From positions 1-8,881 of the forward strand of contig CAIXFP010000793.1 in NCBI GenBank assembly GCA_903918705.1: DNA of 8,881 nt, written 5' to 3'. Below the pieces are notes generated by a model. It had not been told where the DNA came from. It saw nothing but the letters and a program-made list of their open reading frames with translations, and ran no database searches. A program made the position numbers and the translations under genes. This document shows positions 1 through 5,822 of the stretch, in pieces. How positions within the stretch are numbered: position 1 is the stretch's first letter; every line of letters starts with the position of its first letter. The DNA comes from an uncultured Pseudomonadota bacterium (GTDB lineage Bacteria > Pseudomonadota > Gammaproteobacteria > Burkholderiales > Thiobacillaceae).

Positions 1-13
1 CGGGATAAAGCAT
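1..13 (-). CDS. mnmG: Possible start of mnmG (gidA), partial; only four codons visible
   Basis: Reading leftwards, an ATG at 11-13 opens a frame beginning M-L-Y-P, which then leaves the window. Betaproteobacterial MnmG (GidA), the FAD-dependent tRNA uridine-34 carboxymethylaminomethyl modification enzyme, commonly starts M-[LI]-Y-P just before its Rossmann fold. A purine-rich AGGAA lies at 25-29, 11 bases before the ATG, which is slightly distant for a ribosome-binding site. A promoter-like pair lies further upstream. A parS next door fits, because mnmG-rsmG-parA-parB are neighbours near the origin in many proteobacteria. Four codons cannot prove the identity. A plus-strand frame is also open from the window edge to a stop at 77-79 and could instead be the tail of an unrelated gene. 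Confidence 0.4.
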
Positions 14-32
14 GTGCTGAGAAGTTCCTGCG

Positions 33-49
33 GTCGCCCGGCGGGCGAC
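33..49. other. GC-rich hairpin in putative mnmG leader
   Basis: GTCGCCC (33-39) and GGGCGAC (43-49) form a 7-bp perfect stem around a 3-base loop. Neither strand has a T-run after the stem, so it is not a standard intrinsic terminator. It would sit at the very 5' end of a transcript from the leftward promoter. It also lies about 60 bases downstream of the ABC transporter stop codon, so a weak role in ending that transcript is possible. Confidence 0.35.
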
Positions 50-57
50 GGACTCGC

Positions 58-87
58 ATTCTACGCCAGCGCGCGCTGATGTTTCAC
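58..87 (-). promoter_or_regulatory. Putative leftward sigma-70 promoter overlapping parS
   Basis: On the minus strand there is a -10 hexamer TAGAAT (58-63), five of six matches to consensus. A -35 candidate GTGAAA (82-87) lies 18 bases upstream; the alternative register TGAAAC gives a 17-base spacer. The predicted start point is near position 51, leaving a leader of about 40 bases before the ATG at 13. The -35 element lies inside the parS palindrome, so ParB bound there could affect transcription. The hexamers are read directly; activity is inferred. Confidence 0.4.
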
Positions 88-100
88 GTGAAACATCAGC
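75..100. promoter_or_regulatory. parS: parS centromere site (ParB-binding palindrome)
   Basis: Positions 80-95 read TGTTTCACGTGAAACA, an exact match to the conserved bacterial parS consensus TGTTNCACGTGAAACA. The symmetry continues outwards to a perfect 26-bp palindrome over 75-100, centred between 87 and 88. ParB binds parS as a dimer, spreads along flanking DNA using CTP, and with ParA and SMC organises and segregates the origin region. Such sites typically lie close to oriC. This one is intergenic, 8 bp past the ABC transporter stop codon and upstream of the putative mnmG start. A palindrome this long is very unlikely by chance. The call rests on sequence identity; ParB itself is not in the window. 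Confidence 0.92.
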
Positions 101-108
101 TCAATAGC

Positions 109-1896
109 TCAGGCATGAGCATAAAGCTTGTGGTACAGCCCACCCCGCGACATCAGGCTGGCATGATCTCCCGACTCCACAACCCGGCCGTTCTCGAACA
201 CCAGAATGCGGTCAGCCTGGCGCACCGCGGACAGGCGGTGGGCAATAATCAACGTGGTGCGGTGATTGAGGAATCCAGCCAAGGCTTCATGCAAGTGGCG
301 TTCCGTATCGCTGTCGAGCGCAGAGGTAGCTTCGTCAAGGATGACCACGCTCGGTTTCGCCAGGACCATGCGGGCAATCGCCAAACGCTGGCGCTGTCCA
401 CCGGACAAACGCACACCATTTTTCCCGATCAGCGCATCCAGTCCGGCGGGAAATTCGGTGACCAATTCCCTCATCTGGGCTATCTCCAACGCTTGCCAAA
501 TGTCGCCGTCGGGCAGTGCTCGGCCCAGCGTCAAGTTCTCCCGCACGGTGGAATTGAACAGAACCGGATGCTGCAGGACCACACCGACATGTTCGCGAAT
601 CCGCGGCCAGCCAATATCGCCGACCGCAGCCCCGCCGTAGCAGATCTTCCCGGATTTGAGCGGATAAAGGCCAAGCAGTGCCTGCACCAATGTGGATTTT
701 CCACCGCCGGAAGCTCCCACCAGTGCAACCTTCTCACCCGCCGCGACGGCAAGATCGACGCCGTCAAGTATGCTGTCGCCATCGCCGTAGGCGAAGCTAG
801 CGGCTTGCAAGGCAAGGCCCACGGTTTCCTTTCCCAGAAATGGGTCGGCGCCAGCGCCTTCGTCATCGACCTGTTTCAGGTCGAGCAGGCCATTGATCCG
901 GGCGAGAGCCGCGTTGGCCGCGTACCAGGAATACTGGATGTTGATGATCTCCTGCACCGGAGACATCATGAACCAGAGGTAGCCGAATACCGCCAGCATC
1001 TGGCCGATGGATAGACCGGAAAAAACCACCATCAGCATGGCCCCGGCGCGGAAGGCGTCGAATCCGGCGAGGAACACGAAAAAAGACACCCGATTCATCG
1101 CATCCGATTTCCAGGCATAGGCGGCTGCATGGGTACGGATGTTGGCGGCTTTTTCCGTGACTCGCTCCAGATAATGCTTTTCCCGGTTCATGGCGCGAAT
1201 CTGGTTCAGTGCATCCAGTGTCTCGGTCAGTGCTTCCTGGAACACCTCGAAGGCCGCGTTTTCCCGCCGCTTGAGTTCCTTCACCTTCTTGCCCAGACGC
1301 GTCGAGAAGCCGATCACCAACGGATTAAGCAGAAGGATGAACAAAGCCAATTGCCAATTCATCCATAACAGGACGATGGCCACGCCAAGCAGTGAAAGCA
1401 CCGCGACAAGAATCCCGGAAATGGTTGCACCCAGGAAGGTGTCCACGGCGTTGAGGTCTGTGACGAAATGCGATGCCACCCGGCCTGAACCCAGGGTTTC
1501 ATATTCCGACAAGGCAATCCTGGTGAGTCCGTCGAGCATGCGCGCGCGTATGCGGTAGACCACCTCCTTGGACACCAGGGAAAAGGTCCGTGCCTGCCAG
1601 ACATTGAGCAGTATCGCCACCAGGCGCAGGCCGACAGTCAGCGCCAGGGCCGCCGCGATGAAAAGCACCGGCCCGTGCCATTCCCGCGGAAACAAAACGC
1701 CGACGTGGCGGATAAACGAGCCAGGCTTGTTCAGTAGCACCTCATCCACCAGAACCGGCAGAAACAAGGGCACCGGCACGGCGCATGCCACCGCGATGAT
1801 GGCAATCAGATTGCCCTTGATCAGGGCGCCGCGATGCCCGCGCAGATCGTCGAGAATGCCTCGCCAGGAGAGCGGTGGATTGGGAAATGGCGTCAT
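109..1896 (-). CDS. ABC exporter half-transporter (ABCB/MsbA-like, fused permease and ATPase)
   Basis: A 595-residue inner-membrane ABC exporter, predicted to work as a homodimer driven by ATP hydrolysis. The N-terminal half (about 25-330) is a type I exporter membrane domain with six predicted helices, clearest at 28-50, 76-98, 160-178, 181-197, 270-292 and 295-315. The C-terminal half is the nucleotide-binding domain: A-loop Y370, Walker A GASGGGKST (394-402), Q-loop Q442, signature LSGGQ (497-501), Walker B VVILDEATSALD with catalytic E522, and switch H553. All catalytic residues are present. Length matches MsbA and related ABCB proteins (580-600); no N-terminal peptidase domain is seen. 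The ATG at 1896 is the first start after an in-frame stop but has no clear Shine-Dalgarno. The gene stands alone. A TAATAT (1929-1934, minus strand) could be its -10, with no good -35. The substrate (lipid, peptide, drug) cannot be told from sequence. Confidence 0.93.
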   Translation of the reverse strand: MTPFPNPPLSWRGILDDLRGHRGALIKGNLIAIIAVACAVPVPLFLPVLVDEVLLNKPGSFIRHVGVLFPREWHGPVLFIAAALALTVGLRLVAILLNVWQARTFSLVSKEVVYRIRARMLDGLTRIALSEYETLGSGRVASHFVTDLNAVDTFLGATISGILVAVLSLLGVAIVLLWMNWQLALFILLLNPLVIGFSTRLGKKVKELKRRENAAFEVFQEALTETLDALNQIRAMNREKHYLERVTEKAANIRTHAAAYAWKSDAMNRVSFFVFLAGFDAFRAGAMLMVVFSGLSIGQMLAVFGYLWFMMSPVQEIINIQYSWYAANAALARINGLLDLKQVDDEGAGADPFLGKETVGLALQAASFAYGDGDSILDGVDLAVAAGEKVALVGASGGGKSTLVQALLGLYPLKSGKICYGGAAVGDIGWPRIREHVGVVLQHPVLFNSTVRENLTLGRALPDGDIWQALEIAQMRELVTEFPAGLDALIGKNGVRLSGGQRQRLAIARMVLAKPSVVILDEATSALDSDTERHLHEALAGFLNHRTTLIIAHRLSAVRQADRILVFENGRVVESGDHASLMSRGGLYHKLYAHA

Positions 1897-2060
1897 GATT
1901 TCGTCAAAGGTGATGGGAAATGTGGCAAATATTAGTCAGGCACCATGAGGACACTACATCGCCTTCATATAACCTGCTGATTAAGAAGCACCTCGACCCT
2001 GCGTGTCGTCGGCACAAGGCTTGCATCGGTTATGGGCGATGACTCTTTGGTTAACCTGCC

Positions 2061-2417
2061 ATGCTAGCCAGCCTGATCGACTGCAAATCCGAGGCGACCA
2101 AAGACGGTCGCAACGCAGGGGGTGAATTGTCGGCCCTGGAGCAACGCTATTCCCGAATTGCCAGAGAACTGTCTGTGCGCTGGGAAGAGGGTGACATCGA
2201 TGCCTATCTGAACTGCTTGTTGCTGGACGACCGCGGAGATCGCCAAGGATTTCCGGCCGAAGTCCTGGAAGAACTCATGTTCCTGTCAAGCCTGCGCTGG
2301 CAGTTGCAGAACCCGCAGCATTGTAGAGCCGACCAATGTCTGGTCGACCAGTTCAGCTTCAATCCGACATCGGACCTAAAACCTAGTGGTGCGCCCCAAC
2401 CAGGGGTTGTGATCTGA
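2061..2417 (+). CDS. Small hypothetical protein (118 aa, or 96 aa from a TTG start)
   Basis: I do not recognise a named family. The protein is soluble and mostly predicted helical, with an acidic, tryptophan-containing core (about residues 25-85) including ALEQRYSRIARELS and EEGDIDAYLNCLL. It has no membrane segment or signal peptide. The C-terminal 30 residues look disordered and proline-rich. The ATG at 2061 follows an in-frame stop at 2052-2054 and lacks a Shine-Dalgarno. A TTG at 2127 (residue 23) is preceded by AGGGGGTGA (2117-2125), eight of nine matches to the ideal ribosome-binding site, though closely spaced. The 22 residues before it look unstructured, so the shorter 96-residue product is plausible. 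It is divergent from the ABC transporter (164 bp apart) and is not obviously co-transcribed with the genes downstream, which start about 650 bp later. The coding call rests on frame length and a sensible helical composition. Confidence 0.55.
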   Translation: MLASLIDCKSEATKDGRNAGGELSALEQRYSRIARELSVRWEEGDIDAYLNCLLLDDRGDRQGFPAEVLEELMFLSSLRWQLQNPQHCRADQCLVDQFSFNPTSDLKPSGAPQPGVVI

Positions 2418-3065
2418 TTCTGCGAGAACTGACTGTCGCGGCGAGCATAGGCAGGCGGCCACTGGTCAGGATGAATATGTCCCGTTCCCACTATGCAAGC
2501 GAGACACCGGGTTAAGCATGATTGGTGATCCGTCCATCCCTTGTTTCTCATCGAACCTTCGTTTATCCGCTTCGCTTTCAAAGTGGCGTCGATCGCGCCG
2601 CTGACTGGCTGGAATTGGGTGTTTGACCCAGGGCTAACACCACACAGTGAGGACTGGAGCCGGGAAGCCTATCATCCCTATGGGTCTTCGTGCCCTCCAT
2701 CGCGCGCCACGCACGCGCACACGGTCGCCGACCTCCCATACACCGTGAGCCGGCATGGGTCATCCTGTGCGGCATGCGTGGGACAAGGCCATCTGCCAGC
2801 GGGCGGCGGCGCCAGCCAGCCCCGCGCTCGTTTTTCTTGCCGCAAGATCGTTGGCCGCCCTACCGCTTTCCGGCTGATTAAGCCGCCTGAACCGTGAGAA
2901 AATGTGGCGCCGCTCCGGGATGCGTGACTTCTGGGGCACACCTGGCCGGCACTGCATTGTTCGTCTTGTCGTGGCGGCAGACTGTCCAGGCCGAGTCCGC
3001 AGGCGGGCGCACTTGAAATCCATGCCGCCGGCCTGCGCGCGATAACCCGATTAGAGGAAGAATTT
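2418..3065. other. Long stretch (648 bp) without a convincing gene
   Basis: No frame here reads like a normal protein. A 118-codon TTG-started frame (2541-2897, plus) is rich in Pro, Ser, His and Cys with no fold-like pattern. Short ATG frames at 2755-2877 (40 aa) and 2902-3045 (47 aa) have weak ribosome-binding sites. I see no tRNA shape, T-tailed hairpin or direct repeat. Small inverted repeats occur, such as CGGCT/AGCCG at 2871-2885 and CAACC/GGTTG at 2398-2410 just before the stretch, but they are at chance level. The segment most likely holds the promoter and leader of the DUF4337-led cluster. A degraded gene or a small RNA is possible. Confidence 0.5.
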
Positions 3066-3635
3066 ATGTCCGGACACGATTTCCATGTGCATGGCGCCCA
3101 TGAGCATGCCGTCGAACATGACGCCCAGCACGGCCCAGGTCTGGCCCAGTACGTAGCCATTTTCACCGCCGTGCTGTCGACCCTTGGCGCCATCGTCAGC
3201 TACCAGGGTGGCGCCTCGCAAAACGAGGCCATGCTCTACAAAAACGAGGCGGTGCTGAAGAAAGCCCAGGCCTCGGACCAGTGGGCCTTCTATCAGTCTA
3301 AGAGCAGCAAGGGGCATCTGATGGAATTGGCCGCCGATCTGGCCACGCCCGACAAAAGGGCTGCCTACAAGGCGCAGGCCGAGAAATATGCCATGGAGAA
3401 GATGGAAATCAAAAAACAGGCGGAAGCGTTGGACGAGGCCTCGAACAAGGCGAACGAACGTAGCGAACAGGCTCTGCATCCACACCACAAGCAGGCCCAG
3501 GCCATGACCCTGATTCAGATCGCCATTTCCCTGGCCTCGATCACGGCGTTGACCCGGGTGCGCTGGCTGTTCGTCGTGGCCGGTCTGGCCGCGGCCGGCG
3601 GCGTCGGGTTGTGGGCGCTGGCGTTGGCGGGTTGA
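3066..3635 (+). CDS. DUF4337 family membrane protein with His-rich N-terminus
   Basis: A 189-residue protein of the DUF4337 family, whose biochemical function is unknown. The start is well supported: AGAGGA (3053-3058) lies 7 bases before the ATG. The first 22 residues hold seven histidines (H4, H7, H9, H12, H14, H18, H22), a feature recurrent in this family that suggests metal binding, though this is unproven. One membrane helix follows (about 28-46), then a long charged helical or coiled-coil region (about 50-145) with the conserved-looking stretch SQNEAMLYKNEAVLKKAQAS. Two closely spaced C-terminal helices (147-162 and 166-187) flank a short Arg-containing turn. The layout resembles a periplasmic or cytoplasmic coiled-coil stalk tied to the membrane at both ends. 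It is the first gene of a tight three-gene cluster; the next gene starts 22 bp after its stop. Confidence 0.85.
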   Translation: MSGHDFHVHGAHEHAVEHDAQHGPGLAQYVAIFTAVLSTLGAIVSYQGGASQNEAMLYKNEAVLKKAQASDQWAFYQSKSSKGHLMELAADLATPDKRAAYKAQAEKYAMEKMEIKKQAEALDEASNKANERSEQALHPHHKQAQAMTLIQIAISLASITALTRVRWLFVVAGLAAAGGVGLWALALAG

Positions 3636-3657
3636 GAACCAGGCTGCCGGCCATCCC

Positions 3658-4695
3658 ATGACCCCCTCGCGTGGTCCGGAAGCTAGCAGCCATGCCCTGA
3701 TCTGGGCCGCATCCCTGTTGATCCTGACTCATCAGTTGACCGCCGCCGCGCTTGCCGGCTTCTTTGTGCACGGCCTGATCACCCGGACCGCCGCCAACCT
3801 GCCGCCGCGCCTGGTCAAGAGGGAACGCGCGCGTCCGGTGGCGCTGGCCGTGGCGCTGCTGGGATCACTGGCCGGCGTGATCCTGCTCGGGCGCTGGATC
3901 TACCATTTCGCCAGCGACATCAATCTCACACAGGTTCTCCCGCAGATGGCCGAAGTGATCGACCGTTTGCGCCTCAACCTGCCGGCATTCGTGCTGGTCT
4001 ATCTGCCAACTTCGCCGGAGACCCTGAAGCTGGCGCTGGCCAGTGCCCTGAAAACCCACGGCGAAGCCCTGTCCCGGCATGGACTGGAAAGCGTGGCCGG
4101 TTCGGTCCATCTGATCTGGGGCATGGTGATCGGCGCGATCCTGTCCCAGATCCGTTTCGCCACCCCGGCGTCCTACCGCCCCCTTGCCGCCGCCTTGCTG
4201 CAACGCATGGAACGATTGGCCACCGCGTTCGGGAAAGTGGTGTTCGCCCAGGTTCGCATTTCCCTGGTCAACACCCTCCTGACCGCGACATACCTGCTGT
4301 TGATCCTGCCTCTCGCGGGAGTTCACCTGCCACTGGCGAAGACCCTGGTCTTGCTCACTTTTTGTGCCGGCCTCCTGCCGGTCCTGGGCAACCTGATCTC
4401 CAACGTGGTGATCGTGGTGATTTCCCTGGGAGTCTCCCCCGAAGTCGCCGCAGCCTCCCTGGCGTTCCTGGTACTGGTGCACAAGCTGGAGTACTTCCTC
4501 AACGCCCGCATCATCGGCCACTCGATCAGTGCCAGCATCTGGGAAATGCTGCTGGCCATGATCGTCATGGAAAGCCTGTTCGGCCTGTCCGGCCTGGTGG
4601 CGGCGCCGGTGCTCTATGCCTATCTGAAGCGGGAATTGCTCGCGGCGGGCCTGGTGGGCGAGGTCGTCTCCCCTCAAGATCCGACCGACGCATGA
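3658..4695 (+). CDS. AI-2E/PerM-family membrane transporter
   Basis: A 345-residue integral membrane protein of the AI-2E (PerM/YdiK/TqsA) family. It shows about seven to eight hydrophobic segments: two N-terminal (13-40), one at 61-82, one at 148-165, and a C-terminal cluster at 200-220, 225-257, 262-280 and 295-322. A helical extramembrane region lies between about 85 and 147. Family-typical features near the end are LLPVLGNLISN (239-249), HKLEYFLNARIIG (275-287) and GLSGLVAAPVLYAYLK (309-324). Members have been linked to export of autoinducer-2 or to sodium/proton exchange, so the substrate should not be taken from the family name. Length is normal. The ATG at 3658 has no strong Shine-Dalgarno, so translation may depend on coupling to the DUF4337 gene 22 bp upstream. 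Its stop overlaps the next start (ATGA, 4692-4695). Confidence 0.85.
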   Translation: MTPSRGPEASSHALIWAASLLILTHQLTAAALAGFFVHGLITRTAANLPPRLVKRERARPVALAVALLGSLAGVILLGRWIYHFASDINLTQVLPQMAEVIDRLRLNLPAFVLVYLPTSPETLKLALASALKTHGEALSRHGLESVAGSVHLIWGMVIGAILSQIRFATPASYRPLAAALLQRMERLATAFGKVVFAQVRISLVNTLLTATYLLLILPLAGVHLPLAKTLVLLTFCAGLLPVLGNLISNVVIVVISLGVSPEVAAASLAFLVLVHKLEYFLNARIIGHSISASIWEMLLAMIVMESLFGLSGLVAAPVLYAYLKRELLAAGLVGEVVSPQDPTDA

Positions 4696-5348
4696 AGGTG
4701 GCTGCCTGGCTGCGTCAGCGCACCCGCCACATCTGGCGGAGGCCGCGATTATCCTTCGCGATCGTGCTATTTCTGGCGGTCTGGCTGCCGGCCCTACAAG
4801 AGATCAACCCGGCGCGCGCCTTGTTGCTGGCCTTCGACGCCGCGGCCGCCGCCTATCTCGCCCTGATCTATCGCATGATGGCGCGCGCCACGGTGGACTC
4901 GCTGCGTCAGCGCGCAGCGGAGCAGCACGAAGGGCGCTGGGTGGTGCTCGCCACCAGCCTGATCGTGGCCCTGGCTTCCCTGGTGGCACTCAGCCTGGAA
5001 CTGCATTCGAAGGCGGGCGGAACGCCGCTCCAGGTACCGCTCGCGGTGGCCAGCATCGTGCTCGTGTGGGTGTTCGTGAACACAGTGTTCACGCTGCATT
5101 ATGCCCACGACTATTACCGGCCCCATGCCAAGGCCGTCCCGGGCCTGGGCTTTCCCGGCACCGACACACCGGACTACTGGGATTTCTGCTATTTCGCCTT
5201 TGTCCTGGGCATGACCTTTCAGGTTTCCGATGTCCAGATCGGCAACCAGGCGTTGCGCCGCTTTGCCCTGCTGCATAGCGTCCTGGCGTTCTTCTTCAAT
5301 GTCGTGATCATCGCCCTGACGGTCAATATCATCGCGGGGCTGGGCTAG
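4692..5348 (+). CDS. DUF1345 family membrane protein
   Basis: A 218-residue integral membrane protein matching DUF1345, a family of unknown function. Predicted helices lie at about 20-36, 42-62, 83-103, 113-136, 163-177 and 192-215. The C-terminal half carries the family pattern: TLHYAHDYYRP (134-144), GFPGTDTPDYWDFCYFAF (153-170), GMTFQVSDVQ (173-182) and FFFNVVIIALTVN (200-212). The frame stays open upstream to 4362, but that part is a shadow of the AI-2E gene. The ATG at 4692 is chosen because it gives an ATGA overlap with the upstream stop and starts just before a basic N-terminus, as usual for the family. No separate ribosome-binding site is seen, so translational coupling is likely. About 200 bp without a clear terminator separate it from the next gene. 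Confidence 0.88.
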   Translation: MKVAAWLRQRTRHIWRRPRLSFAIVLFLAVWLPALQEINPARALLLAFDAAAAAYLALIYRMMARATVDSLRQRAAEQHEGRWVVLATSLIVALASLVALSLELHSKAGGTPLQVPLAVASIVLVWVFVNTVFTLHYAHDYYRPHAKAVPGLGFPGTDTPDYWDFCYFAFVLGMTFQVSDVQIGNQALRRFALLHSVLAFFFNVVIIALTVNIIAGLG

Positions 5349-5536
5349 CCCACTGGCACGGCCGCCGAGTTCTGACGAAAGGCCGACAAGGCTGTCGAGG
5401 CACTGCCGTCCTTGGTTCCATGGCGTGGCTGGGCGAGCCGGCAAGATGCCATGTACACACGGTTCGGCGTCCACGACAGCGGAAGTTTCCCGGTGGCATG
5501 TTTCCTGCTGAATGAAGGGCAGTTACCCTCCACATG

Positions 5537-5540
5537 GGAG
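5537..5540 (+). promoter_or_regulatory. Ribosome-binding site deciding the start of the 86-aa gene
   Basis: GGAG lies 6 bases before the ATG at 5547. The same frame is open upstream to an ATG at 5412, but that start has no comparable site, and the extra 45 residues look non-conserved. This favours the shorter product. Confidence 0.6.
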
Positions 5541-5546
5541 TACCAG

Positions 5547-5807
5547 ATGAACCAAGCCACGAACCAAACCAGCAATGATGCCGTATTCGTTTCCCTCATC
5601 TCCGGCCCGGAGGGCAAGGATTGTGTCGCTGTCGAACTGGCCAACGGCACCCTGTTCATGATGAGTCCGGCCCAGGCACGCAGCCTTGCCACCAGCCTGA
5701 TCACCGCCGTCAATCGCGCCGAGGTGAAGGCCAGCCTGCAGGTGAGCACCAATCTCTGGCGCCGCCGCGGCGAGCCGGACGCGCGCCTGTCCACCGTGGC
5801 GGGCTGA
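5547..5807 (+). CDS. Small hypothetical protein (86 aa)
   Basis: I cannot assign a family. The product is soluble, with no signal peptide or membrane segment. Residues 12-39 look like two or three beta strands (DAVFVSLISG, KDCVAVELANGTLFMM). A helix follows (about 40-62, SPAQARSLATSLITAVNRAE), then a basic tail with WRRRGEP. The strand-strand-helix pattern resembles small regulatory or adaptor proteins, but nothing catalytic is visible. The start at 5547 is set by a GGAG 6 bases upstream. It lies 198 bp after the DUF1345 gene, so it may have its own promoter, although none is clear. Its stop is 15 bp from the stop of the convergent 355-residue gene. Confidence 0.65.
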   Translation: MNQATNQTSNDAVFVSLISGPEGKDCVAVELANGTLFMMSPAQARSLATSLITAVNRAEVKASLQVSTNLWRRRGEPDARLSTVAG

Positions 5808-5822
5808 GCTTCCCGCCGATAT

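Noticed and set aside
79..1014. Long plus-strand frame opposite the ABC transporter
   Set aside because: It is the antisense shadow of a gene with complete ABC motifs, and its own translation lacks any fold-like pattern. Its first residues are just the parS palindrome translated.
2541..2897. 118-codon TTG-started frame in the long gap
   Set aside because: Pro/Ser/His/Cys-rich, no ribosome-binding site, no family-like pattern; more likely random open frame.
3013..3046. TTGAAA and GATAAC considered as a promoter for the DUF4337 cluster
   Set aside because: The spacer is 22 bases, too long for a normal sigma-70 promoter.
3051..3659. 202-codon minus-strand frame opposite the DUF4337 gene
   Set aside because: The plus strand carries a good ribosome-binding site and recognisable DUF4337 sequence; the minus frame is Gly/Arg/Gln-rich shadow.
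3865..4677. 270-codon minus-strand frame opposite the AI-2E gene
   Set aside because: Very rich in Gln, Gly, His and Asp with no hydrophobic core; an antisense artefact of GC-rich coding sequence.
5412..5546. Longer 131-aa version of the small gene at 5547
   Set aside because: The ATG at 5412 lacks a ribosome-binding site, while the ATG at 5547 has GGAG 6 bases upstream and begins the ordered part of the protein.
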